From NCBI RefSeq assembly GCF_000717995.1, contig NZ_JODM01000022.1, positions 62,001-126,000 on the forward strand: DNA of 64,000 nt. The letters run 5' to 3'. The stretch is from Streptomyces violaceorubidus (GTDB taxonomy: Bacteria > Actinomycetota > Actinomycetes > Streptomycetales > Streptomycetaceae). Below, in pieces: positions 27,442 through 35,547 of the stretch (position 1 is the first letter of the stretch; every line of letters starts with the position of its first letter). The notes beneath the pieces are model-generated. The model had not been told where the DNA came from, made no database searches, and saw only the letters and a list, made by a program, of their open reading frames with translations. A program made the position numbers and the translations under genes.

Positions 27442-27460
27442 AAACTAGCAGTGCTAATTT
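27442..27460. promoter_or_regulatory. TetR operator between regulator and acyl-CoA dehydrogenase
   Basis: AAACTAGCAGTGCTAATTT, symmetric at 16 of 19 positions and sharing both half-site cores with the site at 19699-19717. Confidence 0.75.
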
Positions 27461-27518
27461 ATGGCTCGGGCCCCGGTGGTCCGCCGTTCAAGGTCCGTCT
27501 TCTGTGGGGTGACTCGGC

Positions 27519-28670
27519 ATGAATCTGGAGCTCAGCGAGGAGCAGGGCGCCGTACGGCAGCTCGCCCGGGAGTTCGTGGCGCGCGAGATCGCCCCGCACG
27601 TGGTCGCCTGGGACCGCGCGGAGGAGGTGGACAGGTCGATCGTGAAGAAGCTCGGCGAGGTCGGCTTCCTCGGGCTCACGATCGACGAGGAGTACGGCGG
27701 GTCCGGCGGCGACCACCTCGCGTACTGCCTGGTCACGGAGGAGCTGGGGCGCGGCGACAGCTCCGTGCGCGGGATCGTCTCCGTCTCCCTCGGCCTGGTC
27801 GCCAAGACGATCGCCGCCTGGGGGGACGAGGAGCAGAAGCGGCGCTGGCTGCCGGGGCTCACCTCCGGCGCGTACATCGGCTGCTTCGGCCTCACCGAGC
27901 CGGGCACGGGATCCGACGCGGGCCACCTCTCCACCCGCGCGGTGCGCGACGGCGACGACTTCGTGATCAACGGCACCAAGATGTTCATCACCAACGGCAC
28001 CTGGGCCGATGTCGTCCTGCTCTTCGCCCGCTCCACCGACGCCCCGGGCCACCAGGGCGTCTCCGCCTTCCTCGTCCCCACCGACACCCCAGGACTGACC
28101 CGCCGCACCATCCACGGCAAGCTGGGGCTGCGCGGCCAGGCCACGGCCGAACTGGTCCTGGAGGACGTCCGCGTCCCCGCCTCCGCCATGCTCGCTCCCG
28201 AGGGCAAGGGCTTCTCGGTGGCCATGTCGGCCCTCGCCAAGGGGCGGATGTCGGTCGCGGCCGGCTGCGTGGGCATAGCCCAGGCCGCGCTGGACGCGGC
28301 CGTGAGGTACGCGGGGGAGCGGGAGCAGTTCGGGAAGACCATCGCCCACCACCAGCTGGTGCAGGAGCTGATCAGCGACATCGCCCTCGACGTGGACGCG
28401 GCCCGGCTGCTGACCTGGCGGGTCGCCGACCTGATCGACCGCGGGCAGCCCTTCACCGTCGAGTCCTCCAAGGCCAAGCTCTTCGCCTCGGAGGCCGCCG
28501 TGCGCGCCGCCAACAACGCCCTCCAGGTCTTCGGCGGCTACGGCTACATCGACGAGTACCCGGCCGGCAAGCTGCTGCGCGACGCCCGCGTGATGACCCT
28601 CTACGAGGGCACCAGCCAGATCCAGAAGCTGGTCATCGGGCGCGCGCTGACGGGCGTGTCGGCCTTCTGA
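27519..28670 (+). CDS. Acyl-CoA dehydrogenase
   Basis: A 383-aa FAD enzyme introducing the alpha-beta double bond in an acyl-CoA. It has the flavin/substrate signature GLTEPGTGSDAG and the C-terminal VFGGYGYIDEYPAGKLLRDA. The catalytic Glu lies in LYEGTSQIQ, the position used by short- and medium-chain enzymes. It belongs to the glutaryl/short-chain type rather than FadE. It is divergent from a TetR gene with a shared operator. No enoyl-CoA hydratase is beside it, though a MaoC hydratase lies 1.1 kb downstream. Confidence 0.95.
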   Translation: MNLELSEEQGAVRQLAREFVAREIAPHVVAWDRAEEVDRSIVKKLGEVGFLGLTIDEEYGGSGGDHLAYCLVTEELGRGDSSVRGIVSVSLGLVAKTIAAWGDEEQKRRWLPGLTSGAYIGCFGLTEPGTGSDAGHLSTRAVRDGDDFVINGTKMFITNGTWADVVLLFARSTDAPGHQGVSAFLVPTDTPGLTRRTIHGKLGLRGQATAELVLEDVRVPASAMLAPEGKGFSVAMSALAKGRMSVAAGCVGIAQAALDAAVRYAGEREQFGKTIAHHQLVQELISDIALDVDAARLLTWRVADLIDRGQPFTVESSKAKLFASEAAVRAANNALQVFGGYGYIDEYPAGKLLRDARVMTLYEGTSQIQKLVIGRALTGVSAF

Positions 28671-28745
28671 GTGCCGGGCTTTGAGTAGCCGGACTGAGTA
28701 CGACGGCGGATGCGGCCCCGGCCGCGTCCGCCGACCCTTGTCCCC

Positions 28746-29060
28746 ATGAGTGACACACCCGTCAAGCAGCAGAACACGGCGGCCTTCTACGGGCAGGCCG
28801 TCGCCTCGTTCTCGGTGGCCATGGCCGCCACCGCCATCGGCATCTACCAGTTGCAGGCCGACGCCTGGGTACGGGCCTTCCTCGCGATCGCCGTCCTGTA
28901 CCTCGTCACCTCGGCCTTCACGCTGGCCAAGATCATCCGGGACCGCCAGGAGGTCGGCCAGATCGTGAGCCGGGTCGACCAGGCGCGGCTCGACAAGATC
29001 CTCGTCGAGCACGACCCCTTCCTGAAGCCCGGTGGCGCCCCCGCCGGACAGCGCCCCTAA
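28746..29060 (+). CDS. YiaA/YiaB-like membrane protein
   Basis: A 104-aa protein with two membrane helices (FSVAMAATAIGIYQLQADAW and VRAFLAIAVLYLVTSAFTLAK) joined by a short W-V-R-A turn. This is the yiaA/B two-helix domain. A cytoplasmic charged tail follows (IIRDRQEVGQIVSRVDQARL). The ATG at 28746 is supported by the domain start. Function is unknown. Its stop overlaps the CTAAGCG operator of the next gene. Confidence 0.88.
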   Translation: MSDTPVKQQNTAAFYGQAVASFSVAMAATAIGIYQLQADAWVRAFLAIAVLYLVTSAFTLAKIIRDRQEVGQIVSRVDQARLDKILVEHDPFLKPGGAPAGQRP

Positions 29061-29072
29061 GCGACCGCTCAG
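29057..29072. promoter_or_regulatory. TetR operator, CTAAGCG type, copy 1
   Basis: CTAAGCGACCGCTCAG, upstream of the TetR gene at 29121. The palindrome is repeated at 30260-30275 upstream of the maoC-like gene with two differences. Confidence 0.75.
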
Positions 29073-29120
29073 CTTCGGCGGTATGGTGGTGCTCCTGTCA
29101 CCGAGAGGGGCGAACCAGCG

Positions 29121-29762
29121 ATGAGTACGGCGGCCGAGACGACGGGCGGCGACATCGAGCCGTGGGAAGAGGTCACGCCTGACGCGGCCCGGCGGCTTCT
29201 GGTCGCCGCCGTGGAGGCGTTCGCCGAACGCGGGTACCACGCGACCACGACCCGCGACATCGCCGGGCGGGCCGGCATGAGCCCGGCCGCGCTCTACATC
29301 CACTACAAGACGAAGGAAGAGCTGCTCCACCGCATCAGCCGCATCGGTCACACCCGGGCGGTGGCCATCCTGCGCTCCGCGGCCCAGGGCGAGGGCGGCG
29401 CGACCGAGCGGCTCGCCGACGCCGTGAGCTCCTTCGTCCGCTGGCACGCCGGACGGCGCACGACCGCGCGGGTCGTGCAGTACGAGTTGGACGCGCTCGG
29501 TCCCGAGGCCCGGGAGGAGATCCTCACCCTCCGCCGGCAGTGCGACGCCGCGGTGCGCGGCATCATCGACGACGGCGTGGCGACGGGCGAGTTCGACGTG
29601 CCGGACGTCAAGGGCACCACGCTCGCCGTGCTGTCGCTCTGCATCGACGTGGCCCGCTGGTTCAACGTGAACGGCCCCCGCACACCCGACGAGGTCGGCG
29701 CGCTCTACGCCGACCTCGTGCTCAGGATGGTGGGAGCCCGGGGCCGCTCCGACGCCTCCTAG
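29121..29762 (+). CDS. TetR-family regulator (KstR2/FadR-like)
   Basis: A 213-aa protein with HTH AVEAFAERGYHATTTRDIAGRAGMSPAALYIHYKTK and the helical domain typical of acyl-CoA-sensing TetR proteins (KstR2 group). Its stop codon overlaps by 4 bp that of the convergent MaoC gene. Palindromes CTAAGCGAC(C/T)GCT(C/T)AG lie in its own promoter and in that of the MaoC gene, so it very likely controls both. Confidence 0.92.
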   Translation: MSTAAETTGGDIEPWEEVTPDAARRLLVAAVEAFAERGYHATTTRDIAGRAGMSPAALYIHYKTKEELLHRISRIGHTRAVAILRSAAQGEGGATERLADAVSSFVRWHAGRRTTARVVQYELDALGPEAREEILTLRRQCDAAVRGIIDDGVATGEFDVPDVKGTTLAVLSLCIDVARWFNVNGPRTPDEVGALYADLVLRMVGARGRSDAS

Positions 29763-30220
29763 ACGTAGTAGCGCGAGACGGACTCGGCGACGCACACCGG
29801 CTTGTCGCCGCCCTCGCGCTCCACGGTGAAGGCGACGCTCACCTGGATGCCGCCCTTGACGTCCTCGACCCCCGTGATCGTCGCCGTGGCGCGCAGGCGC
29901 GAGCCGACCGGGACGGGGGAGGGGAAACGGACCTTGTTGGTGCCGTAGTTGACGCCCATCTTCACGCCCTCGACCCTGATCAGCTGCGGCCCGAAGAGGG
30001 GGAGGAGCGACAGGGTCAGGTAGCCGTGGGCGATGGTGGTGCCGAACGGCCCGGCGGCGGCCCGCTCAGGGTCCACGTGGATCCACTGGTGGTCCCCGGT
30101 CGCCTCCGCGAACAGGTCGATCCGCTTCTGGTCGACCTCCAGCCAGTCGGTGTGTCCCAACTGCTCGCCCACCGCCGCCTTCACCTCGTCGGCGGACGCG
30201 AAGATCCTCGGCTCTGCCAT
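29759..30220 (-). CDS. MaoC-like (R)-specific enoyl-CoA hydratase
   Basis: A 153-aa hot-dog-fold hydratase. The hydratase-2 motif ATGDHQWIHVDPERA includes the catalytic pair Asp43 and His48, followed by GPFGTTIAHGYLTLSL. It hydrates trans-2-enoyl-CoA in fatty-acid breakdown or supplies (R)-3-hydroxyacyl-CoA. It is convergent with the TetR gene and divergent from soxR, with an operator at 30260-30275 about 40 bp before its start. Confidence 0.93.
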   Translation of the reverse strand: MAEPRIFASADEVKAAVGEQLGHTDWLEVDQKRIDLFAEATGDHQWIHVDPERAAAGPFGTTIAHGYLTLSLLPLFGPQLIRVEGVKMGVNYGTNKVRFPSPVPVGSRLRATATITGVEDVKGGIQVSVAFTVEREGGDKPVCVAESVSRYYV

Positions 30221-30259
30221 GTTCCGGCCTCTCTGCTCGCTCGACCTGTGCGCTCGACT

Positions 30260-30275
30260 CTAAGCGACTGCTTAG
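30260..30275. promoter_or_regulatory. TetR operator, CTAAGCG type, copy 2
   Basis: CTAAGCGACTGCTTAG between the maoC-like gene and soxR. It probably blocks the maoC promoter and may also touch soxR transcription. Confidence 0.75.
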
Positions 30276-30350
30276 TATGGTCGCCCGCGGAGTCCCTGTC
30301 AACGGACGTGACCCGTCCGTGCGGGTGAGCGGGTCGGTAGGGTCTGAGGA

Positions 30351-30878
30351 GTGCCTCAGATTCCCGAGAAGATCCAAGAGCTCACGGTCGGCCAGCTCGC
30401 CGCGCGCAGCGGCGCCGCCGTCTCCGCCCTGCACTTCTACGAGTCGAAGGGCCTGATCAGCAGTCGCCGGACCTCGGGCAACCAGCGCCGCTTCAGTCGT
30501 GACGCGCTGCGCCGGGTCGCCTTCGTCCGGGCCGCGCAGCGGGTCGGCATCCCGCTGGCCACGATCCGCGAGGCGCTCGCCGAACTGCCGGAGGAGCGCA
30601 CACCCACGGAGGAGGACTGGGCCCGGCTCTCCCGGTCCTGGCGTTCCGAACTGGACGAGCGGATCAAACAGCTCAACCGGCTGCGCGACCACCTCACCGA
30701 CTGCATCGGCTGCGGCTGCCTGTCCCTGGAGACCTGCGTCCTGTCCAACCCAGACGACGCCTTCGGCGAACGCCGTTCCGGCTCGCGCCTGCTCGTGGAG
30801 CGCCGCGGCCCCGCCACCAACGGCGCGCAGCCGAGCCGCGCCGATGGTGGCGGGGAAGCGCCGTGCTGCGACGAATGA
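30351..30878 (+). CDS. soxR: SoxR redox-sensing regulator
   Basis: A 175-aa MerR-family activator. The HTH begins [21 protein letters not shown]. The [2Fe-2S] cluster is held by Cys118, Cys121, Cys123 and Cys129 (C-x2-C-x-C-x5-C), one residue from the E. coli SoxR positions. In S. coelicolor the orthologue (SCO1697 by recollection) responds to redox-active actinorhodin rather than to general oxidative stress. No soxS lies nearby. The C-terminal tail of about 25 residues is longer than in E. coli and ends CCDE. Start GTG 30351. Confidence 0.95.
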   Translation: MPQIPEKIQELTVGQLAARSGAAVSALHFYESKGLISSRRTSGNQRRFSRDALRRVAFVRAAQRVGIPLATIREALAELPEERTPTEEDWARLSRSWRSELDERIKQLNRLRDHLTDCIGCGCLSLETCVLSNPDDAFGERRSGSRLLVERRGPATNGAQPSRADGGGEAPCCDE

Positions 30879-31065
30879 CGCTCCGGTGACCCGGACCCGG
30901 TCGCCAGGGCTCGTCCCGGTGCGCCGAGGGAGCCGATCCGGGTCGCCCGGCCCGCCCGGCCGTGGGCAACACCGGCCGGGGCCGCCGTTTTCGCCGTGCA
31001 GCGGGGCCGGTCGGTGCCGCCGTGCCGCGGCGAATGAGGGTCCGGCGATACGGGCCGCCCGGTCG

Positions 31066-31803
31066 TCAGTGGGCGTCGCGGTGGGGCGTGGTGAACTCCC
31101 TCAGTGCCGTGGTGACCAGGGCGGCGTTGGACGCGGCCCGGCTGCCGTCGGGGAGGAGGAGGGTGTCCTCCAGGCCGATCCGGGTCGCCAGGCCCAGCCG
31201 GCCGGCCAGGCGCAGCACCGGCCAGGCGCCGCCGTCCTCGCCGTGCAGCAGGACCGGGCGGCCGTGGGCCGGGCCGAGGGCGCTCAGCAGGGCGCGCGCC
31301 GAGTCCGGGGCGGTCGCCGGGTCGGTGTCCGTGACCTCCGCCAGCACCCGCAGCACCTTCGGCCCGAGCGGTGAGCGCAGGAACAGGGCCGCGCCGTCCG
31401 TGCCGGACCAGACGCCCGCCTCCACGCCCACCCCGCGCTCGATCAGGGCCGCGGCAGTCTCCTCGGCGCCGGGCTCGTGCCAGTTGACCGACGCGTGGTC
31501 GGGCAGCACCGTCCAACTCCGTATCCGCGCCGCCCGGGACGCGGGGTCGGGCTCGGCCCAGGCGCCCGTCGTGACACCGACCGGCACCGACGCGGGGCCC
31601 CGCGCCCTGATCGCCTCCAGCGTCACCGCGAGCACACGCGGGGACAGCGTGTCCCGCCCGCACGGTGTCTTCGGGTGGACGTGGACGTCCGTGGCCCCGG
31701 CGGCGACCGCCGCGGCCACCGAGTCGGCGACCGCCTCCGGCGACAACGGCACCACCGCGCCGTCCGCGCTGCCCCGCGCCCCGTTCACACACAGTTGCAC
31801 CAT
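31066..31803 (-). CDS. BKACE/DUF849-like beta-keto acid cleavage enzyme
   Basis: A 245-aa TIM-barrel protein. The metal-binding motif is TDVHVHPK after a first strand VQLCVNGARG; VGVTTGAW and the LLHGEDGGAWPVL segments are also characteristic. The family cleaves beta-keto acids with acetyl-CoA. It is shorter than typical members (about 270-310 aa), and the second Zn-His/Glu region is harder to place. The ATG at 31803 directly abuts GGGGAG, so the next codon GTG (31800) may be the true start. Substrate unknown. Confidence 0.78.
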   Translation of the reverse strand: MVQLCVNGARGSADGAVVPLSPEAVADSVAAAVAAGATDVHVHPKTPCGRDTLSPRVLAVTLEAIRARGPASVPVGVTTGAWAEPDPASRAARIRSWTVLPDHASVNWHEPGAEETAAALIERGVGVEAGVWSGTDGAALFLRSPLGPKVLRVLAEVTDTDPATAPDSARALLSALGPAHGRPVLLHGEDGGAWPVLRLAGRLGLATRIGLEDTLLLPDGSRAASNAALVTTALREFTTPHRDAH

Positions 31804-31898
31804 CTCCCCATGGTGCCGGGCGCCACCGACAACGCCCGTCGGGTCCGGTGCCGCACCGGCCACCGGGGTGCGGCATCCCCGGCGCACCCCGCGGCCGG

Positions 31899-32501
31899 CT
31901 ACGCCGACATCAGCAACCGCCCCCGCCGGGCGTCCGCGCGCGCCGCGGGAGTGAGGACGGGCCGCGGCACGAGGATGCCGCAGTCCGAGCAGACGGGACC
32001 CGTCGAGGGCTCGTGGTCCAGGTCGTACTTCCAGGCGAGGCGCTCCCCGTCGCACACCGGGCACACGGAGCCCGGCTCACGCTCCAGCGCCGAGATCAGC
32101 CGGCGCAGCACCTCCGCCAGCGGTCCGTCGGGATGGACCCGGGGATCGTCGCACCAGGCCACCCCGAACCCGCCCCAGGTCAGCCGGTGCCAGTCGTCCA
32201 CGCTGCCCGGCCTGCGCAGCCCGTCGTGCTTCTCCTTCCTGCGCCGCTCGGCGAACTCGACCTCGTAGGCCAGCCACACCGAACGCGCCTCCTCCAGCTC
32301 CTCCAGTGCGGCCACGAGCCGCGCCGGGTTGGGGGAGCGGTCCTCGGGACCGAATCCGGCCCGGGAGCAGAGATGGTCCCAGGTCGCCCTGTGCCCGTAA
32401 GGGGCGAAACGCTCAAGGCACTTGCGCAGCGAATAGCGCCGCAGCGCCAGGTCGCACCGTGGATCGCGGACCTGTCTCGCCAGACTTCGGAAACCGGCCA
32501 T
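31899..32501 (-). CDS. Hypothetical protein with C-terminal zinc ribbon
   Basis: A 200-aa basic protein. The first 130 residues are helical (RYSLRKCLERFAPYGH, LEELEEARSVWLAYEVEFAERR). Near the C-terminus VCPVCDGERL and VCSDCGIL form a four-cysteine zinc ribbon. The start at 32501 (MAGFRSLARQ) has a modest ribosome site. I do not recognise the family. It is the last gene before the 222-bp promoter region of the penicillin acylase gene. Confidence 0.75.
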   Translation of the reverse strand: MAGFRSLARQVRDPRCDLALRRYSLRKCLERFAPYGHRATWDHLCSRAGFGPEDRSPNPARLVAALEELEEARSVWLAYEVEFAERRRKEKHDGLRRPGSVDDWHRLTWGGFGVAWCDDPRVHPDGPLAEVLRRLISALEREPGSVCPVCDGERLAWKYDLDHEPSTGPVCSDCGILVPRPVLTPAARADARRGRLLMSA

Positions 32502-32723
32502 CGCCCTGCACCTCCGTCACACCTGCACCTGTACTTGGGTCACTCCGGCGTCGTCGTACGGACGTCGCCAAATAGACGTATCGACAACCGATTCGGCTCC
32601 ATCCGATTTCCGATGCCCTCCATAAGCCGATCCACCCGCTCCCAAAAAGTGACGCATGTTCACCTTCCCACTCGGGGATACCGGCGGTAACGTCCCGCCA
32701 CACCCCCGTCGGGAGGAGCTGCC

Positions 32724-35531
32724 ATGCCACGGCGCACCCCACGCAACGCCCTCGACAGACTGAGAACTCCCCGCGGCTTCCACGGGTTCCTGAAGACCGC
32801 ATCCGTATGCGCGCTCATTGCCGGAGTTTTGTCACCGCTTTCCCCGGCGATGGCCGCCGGGGACACGACCGCCGAGGTCACGGCCGCCGAGGCCGCCGCC
32901 AACGACCACTGCGGCGGGCAGTGTTCCGACATCCTGCCGCCCGGCCAGAACGGCAACGCCACCCTCGCCCAGATCCTCCTCAACCAGGCGTTCGGCACCC
33001 AGCCCGCGCACGCCGAGGACCAGCTCGGCCCCTACGCGAAGCTCGCCACCGGCTACTCCGGCCTCACCAACGACAAGATCAACGACTTCTTCAACGACGC
33101 CTCCTTCGGCGTCCCGGACGGCCAGGCCGCCTCCACCGTCCGCCCCGCGGGACGCGACGACGTCACCATCGTCCGCGACAAGAAGACCGGCGTGCCGCAC
33201 ATCACCGGCACCACCCGCTACGGCACCGAGTTCGGCGCCGGCTACGCCGCGGCCCAGGACCGGCTGTGGCTCATGGACCTCTTCCGGCACGTCGGACGCG
33301 GCCAGTTGACCCCCTTCGCGGGCGGCGCCCCCGCCAACCAGGGCCTGGAGCAGCAGTTCTGGCGCAGCGCCCCCTACACCGAGGACGACCTGGAGGCGCA
33401 GATCGAGAGCGCCGCCGCCAAGGCCGGTGAGCGCGGCGAGCTGGCCCTGGCCGACGTGGACGCCTACGTCGCCGGGGTCAACGCCTACATCGACGCCTCC
33501 GACAAGGGCCGCTACTTCCCCGGCGAATACGTCCTGACCGGCCACAAGGACGCCATCACCAACGCGGGCACCATCGAGCACTTCAAGCGCAGCGACCTGA
33601 TCGCGCTGGCCTCCGTCATCGGTTCCCTCTTCGGCGCCGGAGGCGGCGGCGAGGTGAACAACGCGCTCTCCCTGCTCGCGGCCCAGGAGAAGTACGGCGT
33701 CGCCGAGGGCACCGAGGTCTGGGAGTCCTTCCGCCAGCGCAACGACCCCGAGGCCGTCCTCACCCAGCAGGACGGCAGCTTCCCGTACCTGCCCACCCCG
33801 GACGACCCGCAGGGCCGCGCCCTGCCCGACGCCGGGTCGGTCGAGCCGGAACCGCTGGTGTACGACCGTACGGGCAGCGCCGGCGCCGCGGGCGCGACCG
33901 GGGCATCGGCCAAGGCGGCGGACACCGCCGTGACCTCGGCACGGCGCGGCATGTCCAACGCCCTCGTCGTCAGCGGCGAGCACACCGCGAGCGGCCACCC
34001 GGTCGCCGTCTTCGGACCCCAGACCGGCTACTTCGCCCCGCAGCTGCTCATGCTCCAGGAGCTCCAGGGCCCCGGCATCAGCGCCCGCGGCGCCTCCTTC
34101 GCGGGTCTGAGCATGTACGTCGAACTCGGCCGCGGCCAGGACTACGCCTGGAGCGCCACCACCTCCGGCCAGGACATCATCGACACCTACGCGGTCGAGC
34201 TGTGCCAGGACGACTACCACTACCTCTACCGCGGCACCTGCACGCCCATGGAGAAGGTCGAGCGGCGCAACGCCTGGAAGCCGACGGTCGCCGACTCCAC
34301 CGCGGCCGGCTCCTACACGATGCGTGTCTGGCGCACCAAGTACGGCCCCGTCGAGTCCCGGGCCACGGTCGGCGGCAAGAAGGTCGCCTACACCACCCTG
34401 CGCTCCTCCTACCTCCACGAGGCCGACTCCATCATCGGCTTCCAGATGCTGAACGACCCGGACTACCTCAACGGCCCCGAGCGCTTCAAGGGCGCCGTCC
34501 AGCACATCAACTACACCTTCAACTGGTTCTACGCCGACTCCGAGCACACCGCGTACTACAACAGCGGCGACAACCCGGTGCGCGCGAACGGCGTCGACGC
34601 CGAGTTCCCGGTCTGGGCCCGGCCGGCGTACGAGTGGCAGGGCTGGGACGCCGCCGCCAACACCGCCCGGTACACCGGCCCGTCCGCCCACCCGCAGTCG
34701 GTCGACCAGGACTACTACGTCTCCTGGAACAACAAGCAGGCCAAGGACTACCCGGCCGCCTCCTGGGGCAACGGCTCCGTCCACCGCGGAAACCTCCTCG
34801 ACGACCGGGTGAAGAAGCTGGTCGCCGCGGGCGGCGTCACCCGCACCGCGCTGGTGAAGGCCATGGCCGAGGCGGCCCTCGCCGACCTGCGGGCCGAGGA
34901 CGTCCTGCCCGACCTGCTGAGGGTGGTCGAGTCCGCGCCGGTCACCGATCCCGCCGCGAAGACGGCCGTGGACCGGCTCAGGGCCTGGCTGTCCGCGGGC
35001 GGTCTGCGCACGGAGACCTCGGCGGGCGCCAAGAAGTACGCCCACGCCGACGCGGTCCGCACTCTGGACGCCTGGTGGCCGCTGCTGGTGAAGGCCGAGT
35101 TCGAACCAGGGCTCGGCACCGACCTGTACACCGCCTTCACCCGCAACCTGCCCGTCGACGAGTCCCCGTCCGCCGCCCACGGCCCGACCGGCGCCCACGC
35201 CGGCAGCGCCTTCCAGTACGGCTGGTGGAGCTATGTCGACAAGGACATCCGGTCCGTGCTCGGCGAGTTCGTCAAGGGCCCGCTGGCGCGGCCGTACTGC
35301 GGCGGCGGCGACCTCGCCGCCTGCCGGGACACCCTGGTCTCCACCCTGAAGGAGGCGGCGGGCCGCACGGCCGCCCAGGTCTATCCCGGCGACGACAACT
35401 GCTCGGCCGGGGACCAGTGGTGCGCCGACTCGGTGATCCACCGCACCCTCGGCGGCGTCAAGCACGGCGGCATCAGCTGGCAGAACCGGCCCACCTACCA
35501 GCAGGTCGTGGAGTTCACGTCCCACCGGTGA
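32724..35531 (+). CDS. Secreted penicillin acylase-family Ntn hydrolase
   Basis: A 935-aa precursor. A long signal peptide (to about residue 45, PAMA-A) is followed by an alpha-chain region, a spacer, and the beta chain beginning at Ser411 in RRGM-SNALVVSGEH. This is the autocatalytic N-terminal nucleophile of the penicillin G acylase/acyl-homoserine lactone acylase family. The beta chain would be 525 aa. Several Cys pairs fit an extracellular protein. It could hydrolyse acyl-homoserine lactones, beta-lactams or N-acyl amino acids. The ATG at 32724 has GGAGGAGC upstream. Confidence 0.93.
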   Translation: MPRRTPRNALDRLRTPRGFHGFLKTASVCALIAGVLSPLSPAMAAGDTTAEVTAAEAAANDHCGGQCSDILPPGQNGNATLAQILLNQAFGTQPAHAEDQLGPYAKLATGYSGLTNDKINDFFNDASFGVPDGQAASTVRPAGRDDVTIVRDKKTGVPHITGTTRYGTEFGAGYAAAQDRLWLMDLFRHVGRGQLTPFAGGAPANQGLEQQFWRSAPYTEDDLEAQIESAAAKAGERGELALADVDAYVAGVNAYIDASDKGRYFPGEYVLTGHKDAITNAGTIEHFKRSDLIALASVIGSLFGAGGGGEVNNALSLLAAQEKYGVAEGTEVWESFRQRNDPEAVLTQQDGSFPYLPTPDDPQGRALPDAGSVEPEPLVYDRTGSAGAAGATGASAKAADTAVTSARRGMSNALVVSGEHTASGHPVAVFGPQTGYFAPQLLMLQELQGPGISARGASFAGLSMYVELGRGQDYAWSATTSGQDIIDTYAVELCQDDYHYLYRGTCTPMEKVERRNAWKPTVADSTAAGSYTMRVWRTKYGPVESRATVGGKKVAYTTLRSSYLHEADSIIGFQMLNDPDYLNGPERFKGAVQHINYTFNWFYADSEHTAYYNSGDNPVRANGVDAEFPVWARPAYEWQGWDAAANTARYTGPSAHPQSVDQDYYVSWNNKQAKDYPAASWGNGSVHRGNLLDDRVKKLVAAGGVTRTALVKAMAEAALADLRAEDVLPDLLRVVESAPVTDPAAKTAVDRLRAWLSAGGLRTETSAGAKKYAHADAVRTLDAWWPLLVKAEFEPGLGTDLYTAFTRNLPVDESPSAAHGPTGAHAGSAFQYGWWSYVDKDIRSVLGEFVKGPLARPYCGGGDLAACRDTLVSTLKEAAGRTAAQVYPGDDNCSAGDQWCADSVIHRTLGGVKHGGISWQNRPTYQQVVEFTSHR

Positions 35532-35547
35532 GCGGCCGGCCCGCAGG

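Noticed and set aside
32832..35525. An 897-codon open frame opposite the penicillin acylase
   Set aside because: Gly/Val/Asp/Arg-rich antisense shadow lacking any recognisable domain.
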